Source: Clostridium sp. DSM 8431 (GTDB lineage: Bacteria > Bacillota > Clostridia > Clostridiales > Clostridiaceae). Taken from it: DNA of 36,394 bases. The position numbers were made by a program, and so were the translations under genes. The stretch spans positions 1 through 36,394 of the forward strand of contig NZ_FPBY01000011.1 in NCBI RefSeq assembly GCF_900116755.1. The letters are read 5' to 3'. Position 1 is the stretch's first letter. Each line of letters opens with the position of its first letter. The notes under the pieces are model-generated. The model searched no databases and was not told the origin of the DNA. It saw only the letters and a list, made by a program, of their open reading frames with translations. Shown piece by piece: positions 31,613-36,394 of this stretch.

Positions 31613-32716
31613 ATGAGGATAAATAATTATGTACAAATGGTATCTTTTAAGCAATCTTTATGTAATAGGAAAAAGAATAGTAGATTAAATAATTTTGTTA
31701 ATAAAGATACAATAAATTTGAGTAAAAAAGCTTCTAAAAGCTTAAAAAAAGGAATATCAGAAAATAGAAAAATTGATGAGAATATAAATATTTCAAGCTA
31801 TCTTGAAAAAATAGATAAGAAGAATGAAAAGACTATAAATGAGGCAGGAAGTAAGCTTAAAGCTCAAGTTAAGTAGGAAGATGAATTTAGTGCTTATGAG
31901 GATATTTTAAAGGATAAGTATAAAAAGCTTGCTTTAATAGCTAAGAATCATTCTAATCCAGAAGATTATATAATTAATAAGTATTTTAATCCAAATTCAT
32001 CTGATTATGTAGCTGATTTAACTGATACTGAACGTCAGATTGCATTTACAAATGAAATTCAGATGTTGAATACAGGAGAGCTTTCATCATGTGATTTAAG
32101 AGATTCTGCTTTTAGAGGTTTGGGTAGTAAAAATGAAGGTTTACTTAATATGAGTAAAAGTGAATTCCATAGAAATTTAATAAATAATCAGTTTAGCAAT
32201 ATATTGAAAGAAGCAGGGATTAATACAGCTTTTAGTTTTAATATAAATATTGATCCCTATTCCTATTCTGTCAATATAGAAGGTAGTAATGGTAGCGTTT
32301 CAGAGGAAATAAAAAAACTTTTAGAAATGGATGAAAATTCATCTGAACTCTTTAAACACATTATTATATCATCATTAGATAATAATCATAATAACAAAAA
32401 GATAACAGATGAAGGAAAGCTAAAGTTTAATTTATATCATCAGTGTTTAGAAGTAACAGGTCTTGATATAAGAGAGTTAGAAGAGAAAGATGGCACCTAT
32501 TATACCAAAGAGGGAAAAGATATTATAGATGTGTATAATGATGCAGTAGAAAAATCTTTAGATGAGGGTAATAGTTACATGCCTATAAGAGATGCTGTTA
32601 GTTATAAAAAGTGGTTTTCAGAAATGGTTCATTCAGTTTCAGAAAAGGGCTGGAACAATTTAAAGGATATGTTTTTAGATATTAAGGTTACAGATAAAGG
32701 ATTTATAGATTTGTAG
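31613..32716 (+). pseudogene. Hypothetical protein interrupted by one in-frame TAG
   Basis: A single frame of 367 sense codons plus one amber codon at 31874-31876 (KLKAQVK-stop-EDEFSAYEDIL). The N-terminal 87 codons are basic and helical; the rest (DEFSAYEDILKDKYKKLALIAKNHSN...; NIDPYSYSVNIEGSNGSVSEEIKKLLEMDENS...; DAVSYKKWFSEMVHSVSEKGWNNLKDMFLDIKVTDKGFIDL) looks like an intact conserved domain, tentatively DUF4885-like. A TGG to TAG change would explain it (Trp expected). AGAGG lies 7 nt before the ATG. No frameshift on either side, so this is the most recently broken gene here. Confidence 0.65.
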
Positions 32717-32802
32717 GTGTCATTACGAAGAATTGAAAATAAAAGATATGAATAGAAAATTTAGTGGGTTTTAAAATTTTCTGTAAGTCCTCTGTTTTAT
32801 AA

Positions 32803-32952
32803 GCATATTCAAGTATCATAACATTTAGCAGCTGCCAAATTGGTGAGGAAGCTGTTCAATTTGGTATTTATGCTTGTAGTCCTGAGGAGTCATCCTTTAA
32901 AGCAACTTTCACAAATATGGAGATGACTGAGTGCAGGTGGCTGTCATATTAG
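32803..32952 (+). pseudogene. DUF1349-family C-terminal remnant
   Basis: Fifty codons ending GEEAVQFGIYACSPEESSFKATFTNMEMTECRW, close to the usual DUF1349 end (GVYACSPE.SSF.A.F.NM.IT.C.W). The rest of the protein is absent; the frame is closed upstream by a TAA. DUF1349 domains are concanavalin-like lectin/glucanase folds. Confidence 0.6.
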
Positions 32953-32965
32953 ACAGTCCTTTTTG
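32939..32965 (+). terminator. Terminator overlapping the DUF1349 remnant stop
   Basis: GGCTGTC (32939-32945) pairs with GACAGTCC (32952-32959), then TTTTTG. It survives from the ancestral gene. Confidence 0.65.
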
Positions 32966-32998
32966 TTTATAGTAGAAATAAAAATTTTTATATAATGA

Positions 32999-33085
32999 TC
33001 TTTAATATATAAATGTTGGTGAAATTACATTATTATATATAAATCATATATCAATCAAAGTATAACAACATTTCTTTATGAAAGA
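32999..33085 (+). mobile_element. MITE of the IS1595-like family (87 bp)
   Basis: The left end TCTTTAATATATAAATGTTG and the right end (inverted) TCTTTCATAAAGAAATGTTG bracket an interior that is not transposase sequence. It shares termini, length and the TATAACAACATTT right-end block with the MITE at 23254, but is in the opposite orientation. No convincing target duplication was found. Confidence 0.72.
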
Positions 33086-33146
33086 CTAGAATATAAGAAA
33101 ATTAAATAAATAGTTTTAACTTTTTAGCAGCTTAATATTGAAACTT

Positions 33147-33181
33147 AAAAAAGGGCTTGTCACTAACGTCACAGCCCTTAA
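33147..33181 (-). terminator. Terminator of the redox operon
   Basis: On the minus strand TAAGGGCTGTGAC pairs with GTGACAAGCCCTT around GTTA, followed by TTTTT. It ends 14 nt after the last gene. Confidence 0.8.
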
Positions 33182-33194
33182 ATCTTATATATTC

Positions 33195-33581
33195 TTATTT
33201 TGCAGTATATTCATCAATTAATTCAATAGCTTCTCTAATCATACTATCACAGTGTTCTTTCTTTTTACCACCTTTCTCAGCATTAGCTTTAAGTAATTCA
33301 GAACAAATAATAGTACCTTCGTGATTATTCATTATTGTTTTCTTAAATTCTCTAATTTTTGCTGGATCTTCAATGCCTTTTGCACCTAAAACCATTAATG
33401 CACTAGTAACAGCTCCGCAAGTGCTTCCACTTTTCATTCCTCCACCAAAGTTACATGAAATACATGAAGCTATATCTTCAGTTAGTCCAATTTCTTCAGC
33501 ATAAGTTTTCATAATCGCTTGAGCGCAGTTATCTGCTCCTGATTCTCTTAGTTCCATTGCTTTTTCTACGTGTTTATTCAT
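33195..33581 (-). CDS. C_GCAxxG_C_C family redox protein
   Basis: 128 residues with the family motif: Cys19 in DNCAQAI, Cys in SCISCNFGGGMKSGSTCGAVTSALMVLG, and further Cys in IICSELL and EHCDSMI. These proteins are small, with multiple Cys that probably form disulfides or bind metal, and are usually found with redox or flavin enzymes in anaerobes. AAGGAGA lies 7 nt before the ATG. It is the last gene of the minus-strand group, 26 nt after the NapH-like gene, so it is probably cotranscribed. Confidence 0.85.
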   Translation of the reverse strand: MNKHVEKAMELRESGADNCAQAIMKTYAEEIGLTEDIASCISCNFGGGMKSGSTCGAVTSALMVLGAKGIEDPAKIREFKKTIMNNHEGTIICSELLKANAEKGGKKKEHCDSMIREAIELIDEYTAK

Positions 33582-33607
33582 GTTATTATCTCCTTAAAAC
33601 TCTTATA

Positions 33608-34183
33608 TTATTTATTTTTATATTTTAATTTGCATATTCCCTGTGTCATAGTACCCATAGGGCAGAATGTACACCATGTTCTAGGTTTATATAGCACCAT
33701 TACAATTAATCCAATTAGTGTGGAAGTTAACATTATGCTATAAAAACCAAAGCTGAATTTTGCTATCCAGTCTGGAACAAGTCCTGGAGTATATGCAAAA
33801 TGCCAAGGCACTTTAAAGGTCCAGAATAATTTAATTACTTCAGTTAAGTTACTAGCACCTGCTGCAACTAAGTAGGTTTGAAATATCATATTACAAAACA
33901 TAAGTAAAAAGAATATTAAAAATCCATATCTAAATTGTTTTGATAAAATCCACTTAGGAGCAAGTCTATTTCTTGAACATTTTTTATTTTGACCTATCAT
34001 AACAAATAGCTGACTTCTGCCACACATATTGTTACAAAACCACTTGTTTCCATATATCATAGCAAAAATTAAGGGTAATGTAAAATCTATAAGTCCAAGC
34101 CAGGCAAATAATATATTAAAGAAACCTAAGGAAAAATAAACTATTGCCCATATCCACATATATTGATACCATTTCTTTTTCAT
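33608..34183 (-). CDS. Membrane 4Fe-4S protein, NapH/NosR-like
   Basis: 191 residues with about four membrane helices. FCNNMCGRSQLF has C-x-x-x-C, and the C-terminal CTFCPMGTMTQGICKL is the NapH-like second Cys set that often carries a 4Fe-4S cluster. The second full ferredoxin motif of classic NapH is absent, so it is a short form. It probably passes electrons between the menaquinone or a ferredoxin and a partner. It starts at the stop base of the ferredoxin gene (overlap of one base at 34183), so the two are translationally coupled. Confidence 0.82.
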   Translation of the reverse strand: MKKKWYQYMWIWAIVYFSLGFFNILFAWLGLIDFTLPLIFAMIYGNKWFCNNMCGRSQLFVMIGQNKKCSRNRLAPKWILSKQFRYGFLIFFLLMFCNMIFQTYLVAAGASNLTEVIKLFWTFKVPWHFAYTPGLVPDWIAKFSFGFYSIMLTSTLIGLIVMVLYKPRTWCTFCPMGTMTQGICKLKYKNK

Positions 34184-34389
34184 TATATTTTATCTCCCTT
34201 GCTTATTATTGTTATGCATCCTGCTGGACATACGTTAAAGCACATTCCACATCCTACACACTTTTCAATATCTACTTCAGCAAAACATCCATGTACAATT
34301 GAAATAGCTTTTCTAGGACAAGTATTGTAACAGGCACCACAGGATACACATCTGTTTTTATCTACATTAGCTGTCTTTTTTGATATCAT
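34183..34389 (-). CDS. 2x[4Fe-4S] ferredoxin
   Basis: 68 residues with two CxxCxxCxxxCP motifs: CVSCGACYNTCP and CVGCGMCFNVCP, each expected to hold one 4Fe-4S cluster. It is compact and cytoplasmic, coupled to the NapH-like gene by a one-base overlap. It probably delivers electrons to or from the membrane protein. The ATG has GAGGT upstream. It is preceded by a hairpin and an operator-like palindrome after the Crp/Fnr gene. Confidence 0.9.
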   Translation of the reverse strand: MISKKTANVDKNRCVSCGACYNTCPRKAISIVHGCFAEVDIEKCVGCGMCFNVCPAGCITIISKGDKI

Positions 34390-34414
34390 ATTTATACCTC
34401 ACTAATTTTATAAA

Positions 34415-34463
34415 ATAAAAAGCATCTTGCCTTCGATATATAGAATATCAAAACCTAGATGCT
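34415..34463 (-). terminator. Hairpin after the Crp/Fnr gene (terminator or leader)
   Basis: On the minus strand AGCATCT (34463-34457) pairs with AGATGCT (34427-34421), enclosing a GATAT/ATATC stem; TTTTTATTTTA follows. It can act as a terminator for the regulator. A TATATA element inside it (about 34443-34438) could also be the -10 of the next operon, so the two roles overlap. Confidence 0.55.
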
Positions 34464-34468
34464 ATGTA

Positions 34469-34483
34469 TGTGACATAGTCACA
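34469..34483. promoter_or_regulatory. Crp/Fnr-like operator TGTGACATAGTCACA
   Basis: Perfect palindrome TGTGAC-ATA-GTCACA between the regulator gene and the ferredoxin gene. The half sites fit the TGTGA core of CRP-type sites, but the spacing is one base shorter (15 rather than 16). It lies about 40-50 nt upstream of a possible start of the ferredoxin operon, as for class II activation. Confidence 0.5.
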
Positions 34484-34501
34484 TTTCTATAATTTCATTA
34501 T

Positions 34502-35167
34502 TTAAAATTCATTTTTAATCATATTTTTTAATTTATCTTTATCAAGAACCTCTATCTGACCTCTCTTTAAAGATAAAATTCCTTCACTTACAAAGTATTT
34601 AAGAATTCTTGATACAACTTCTCTGGCGCTTCCAATTTGTTTTGCAATTTCATCTTGAGTTACTTTTATTATGTTACTGTTTTGTTTTGTAGTTTCATCT
34701 AATATGAAATTAGCAATTCTTTCATCAACCTTCATAAACAATAATTGCTGCATAGTCCACATTACTTTGGTGAATTTTTCAGTGGCACTTTTATAGATGT
34801 ATAGTCCAACCTTGGGATTTTCCTCCATTACATTATTAAGTTGTTTTGAAGGAATAAGGTAAACTTCAGTATCAGAAACTGCTTCAATAAGTATATCAAA
34901 GGCTATGGAGTCCATTAAGCAGGATGCAGCTAAGACACATACTTCACCTTCTAAAACTTTGTATAATGTTATTTCTCGTCCTTCTGGAGAAACTATAAAG
35001 GCTCTAAGTTCACCTTTTTTAACAGCAAATATTCCCTTGCAGCTTTTATTAAAATCATTTACTATTCTTCCATTTTCAAAAGATATTTCATAAATTGATG
35101 CCGATAGTGTTTGCTGCTGAGTTTTACTTAAGTCTTTCCAAAAATCAAATAAAGTTATATAATCCAT
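34502..35167 (-). CDS. Crp/Fnr family transcriptional regulator
   Basis: 221 residues. The N-terminal cNMP-like beta barrel (about 10-120) includes GIFAVKKGELRAFIVSPEGREITLYKVLEGEVCVLAASCLM; the long dimerisation helix follows, and the C-terminal HTH reads VTQDEIAKQIGSAREVVSRILKYFVSEGIL. Its recognition helix has R-E-x-x-S-R, keeping the R/E/R positions of CRP that contact TGTGA, which fits the nearby palindrome. Only two Cys occur in the sensor part (CV-LAASC), so an Fnr-like cluster is not evident; the ligand is unknown. AGGAGG lies about 8 nt before the ATG. It probably controls the downstream redox genes. Confidence 0.88.
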   Translation of the reverse strand: MDYITLFDFWKDLSKTQQQTLSASIYEISFENGRIVNDFNKSCKGIFAVKKGELRAFIVSPEGREITLYKVLEGEVCVLAASCLMDSIAFDILIEAVSDTEVYLIPSKQLNNVMEENPKVGLYIYKSATEKFTKVMWTMQQLLFMKVDERIANFILDETTKQNSNIIKVTQDEIAKQIGSAREVVSRILKYFVSEGILSLKRGQIEVLDKDKLKNMIKNEF

Positions 35168-35370
35168 TTTTATATCCTCCTGATTAAGTTATTATAACAT
35201 GACTTAATAAAAATGATTATGTAGGCTTAAAGAAACATTGGCTTTTGCTGTCTTCAAAAGAAGAAAATGAAGAAAAAATGATATTTGTGGTAAATGATAT
35301 TAATTGGGTTTATAATAAACATTAATAAAATATATAGTTAATGGGTGACAGTAAGAAAGAAGGAAATATT

Positions 35371-35880
35371 ATGTATATAAAGAATGCTAATGAGAGCCTT
35401 AAGGAAACATTTATTCATGAGGAGTATATTCCTATTGAAGTAAAATGGAGTGCATCAGAGGAAAAACCAGAAACTATTGCAAATATTAAGTGGGGAAATT
35501 TATATAACTCATTACTTGAGATTGGTGTAAGTAAGGCAACTGGTTTAGTTAAATGTATTAAGTTAGTTGCTGCAGAAAAGATTTTTATAGATTCAGATTA
35601 TAAAATAAAAGATGCAGAATGTGAAAATGGGCATCCTATGTTTGAAAAAGAATTATTAAAGGATAAAATGACTATTGATTCAGGCTTCATGTTGGAAGTT
35701 CATGTTGTTGAAAATTCAATTATATTATTATTATCCAATGATGAAATCAGTAAATATATTGTTTCTGATGAAGTTAAATTTGGGGTTAATAAGAATAATG
35801 AGCTAAGTTGTATTGTTTTATTTTCTATAGAAGATAAAGATATGAAGTGGATTAAAAATGAATTGAAGTATATGCTATAG
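35371..35880 (+). CDS. Hypothetical protein
   Basis: 169 residues from ATG 35371, preceded by AAGGAA 9 nt upstream; ATG 35341 would add ten residues with no clear site. I do not recognise a family. Sequence is a mixture of beta-like stretches (IANIKWGNLYNSLLEIGVS; MTIDSGFMLEVHVVENSIILLLSNDEI; GVNKNNELSCIVLFSI) with no signal peptide or Cys motif. The composition recalls small immunity-type proteins of clostridia, but no toxin partner is next to it. The gene stands alone. Confidence 0.6.
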   Translation: MYIKNANESLKETFIHEEYIPIEVKWSASEEKPETIANIKWGNLYNSLLEIGVSKATGLVKCIKLVAAEKIFIDSDYKIKDAECENGHPMFEKELLKDKMTIDSGFMLEVHVVENSIILLLSNDEISKYIVSDEVKFGVNKNNELSCIVLFSIEDKDMKWIKNELKYML

Positions 35881-36060
35881 CTATTGCTATTAGAATTTTA
35901 ATGAAAAAAGTGTTTGAAAAGGTAAAAAATAATTGCATTATTTTTCTTTTAGGTTCTTTTACGGTCTATGATTACTTTTTAACATCGTAGTTTCCTTATA
36001 TACTGAAAAGTACTGAATTTATTAGTTTTCCAACATTATTAAATTTTATACTTTCCTCGT
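35881..36060. other. Intergenic region, no gene seen
   Basis: AT-rich sequence with no coding frame or clear RNA structure between the hypothetical gene and the CRISPR-like repeats. Confidence 0.4.
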
Positions 36061-36157
36061 ATTTGAAATGCTAAATAGTGTAGACTTTAATTAGGATCAG
36101 GAAATATTTATTCAAAAGTATTTAATAATTTGAAATGCTAAATAGTGTAGACTTTAA
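36061..36157 (-). CRISPR. Two-repeat CRISPR-like unit (one spacer)
   Basis: An identical 30-nt sequence starting ATTTGAAATGCTAAATAGTG occurs at 36061-36090 and 36128-36157, separated by a 37-nt unique sequence. Repeat and spacer sizes are those of clostridial type I-B arrays. The reverse complement ends CATTTCAAAT, like the 3' handle of such repeats, so the array would read from the minus strand with an AT-rich leader at 36158-36240. No third repeat at 67-nt intervals on either side and no cas gene in the window. A remnant or solo array is likely; a coincidental repeat is possible. Confidence 0.5.
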
Positions 36158-36268
36158 AGCAAAGAGTTAGGGATGTAGATTTTAATTTTGCTAGCTCTTT
36201 TTAAATTCAAATTACAATTGGAAATTTATTTCATCCCTTAGGTGGTGAAATGATTGGCCGATACATAG

Positions 36269-36303
36269 TAACTATTGTTAATAACTTTGACAATAGTTAT
36301 TTT
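36269..36303 (+). terminator. Terminator-like hairpin
   Basis: TAACTATTGT (36269-36278) pairs with ACAATAGTTA (36290-36299), then TTTT. No gene of the window ends nearby on the + strand. Confidence 0.6.
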
Positions 36304-36335
36304 GTGCGCCCAGCATGGGCGTGCACTCAATGTCG
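36304..36335 (+). mobile_element. Group IIC-intron-like 5' end immediately after a terminator
   Basis: GTGCGCCCAGCATGGGCGTG followed by CACTCAATG begins directly after the TTTT of the hairpin. It is close to the start of group IIC introns I know (GTGYGCCCRGCATGGGYG...), which insert after terminator hairpins. The sequence then diverges (TCGTCAACTTAGC...), so it is a fragment or a look-alike; the window ends before any domain V or intron-encoded protein. Confidence 0.4.
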
Positions 36336-36394
36336 TCAACTTAGCAATAAGAGACTTAAAAAAGAAACCTTAGATTAAATTTTTTTCAATAGCT

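Noticed and set aside
34905-35093. Plus-strand frame inside the Crp/Fnr gene
   Set aside because: Shadow of the real minus-strand gene with no ribosome binding site or recognisable protein.
36172-36187. Third CRISPR repeat (GATGTAGATTTTAA)
   Set aside because: It matches only 12 of 14 bases of the repeat end and is 30 nt, not 67 nt, from the second repeat.

Overview
The window is AT-rich DNA with strong AGGAGG-type ribosome binding sites, short intergenic gaps and gene families typical of Clostridium sensu stricto (low-GC Firmicutes). A secreted GH5 endoglucanase with a C-terminal CBM2, laid out like the non-cellulosomal EngD of cellulolytic clostridia, and an acetyl-xylan-esterase-type hydrolase suggest a saccharolytic, plant-polysaccharide-using anaerobe. 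No rRNA or tRNA gene was seen, and no cas gene.

Layout. 1-1.3 kb: the right end of an IS1182-like element that truncates a membrane permease. 1.3-6.5 kb: a Gly/Cys-rich small protein, rluB, an mnmM-like tRNA methyltransferase, a MurR/RpiR regulator, the convergent cellulase and a GNAT acetyltransferase. 6.5-11.2 kb: two divergent EamA transporters sharing an operator, an unknown protein, ornithine carbamoyltransferase behind an ArgR-like box, and a flavodoxin/PNPOx fusion. 11.4-13.8 kb: a ComEC-like MBL lipoprotein convergent with a lipoprotein nuclease carrying an Ada-type metal-binding tail. 14-18.9 kb: a frameshifted MFS transporter, a VOC protein, an esterase and a MecA-like PBP. 19-23.3 kb: an IS1595-like element with apparently degenerate catalytic residues, then a three-gene unit: a UvrD-like NTPase fused to a LexA-type autoprotease, a histidine kinase (frameshifted in a poly-T run) and a NarL-type response regulator. 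23.4-28 kb: an N-formylglutamate amidohydrolase-like protein, an SDR, a ykkC/guanidine-I riboswitch upstream of a radical SAM protein, a Gfo/Idh/MocA oxidoreductase and a nitroreductase. 28.2-33 kb: a gene graveyard (six broken genes or remnants) around an intact Yellow/MRJP-type beta-propeller gene. 33.2-35.2 kb: a Crp/Fnr regulator upstream of a ferredoxin / NapH-like / C_GCAxxG_C_C redox unit. 35.3-36.4 kb: an unknown gene, a two-repeat CRISPR-like unit, and a terminator followed by a group IIC-intron-like 5' end.

Two things stand out. First, the LexA-protease/UvrD-NTPase fusion keeps the Ala-Gly cleavage site and Ser-Lys dyad but shows no HTH, and sits 10 nt upstream of a two-component system: a candidate damage- or DNA-responsive switch that need not be a repressor. 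Second, one terminal-inverted-repeat family recurs five times: on the IS1595-like element, on two ~86-bp MITEs, and as two solo left ends 80-90 bp upstream of genes. The guanidine-I riboswitch next to a radical SAM gene is a third lead, linking guanidine sensing to an uncharacterised enzyme.

Several reading-frame breaks lie in short simple repeats (T10 in the kinase, (TA)5 in the MFS gene). They could be phase variation, decay or sequencing error, and the sequence alone cannot tell which. All family assignments are from recognised motifs, without database searches.
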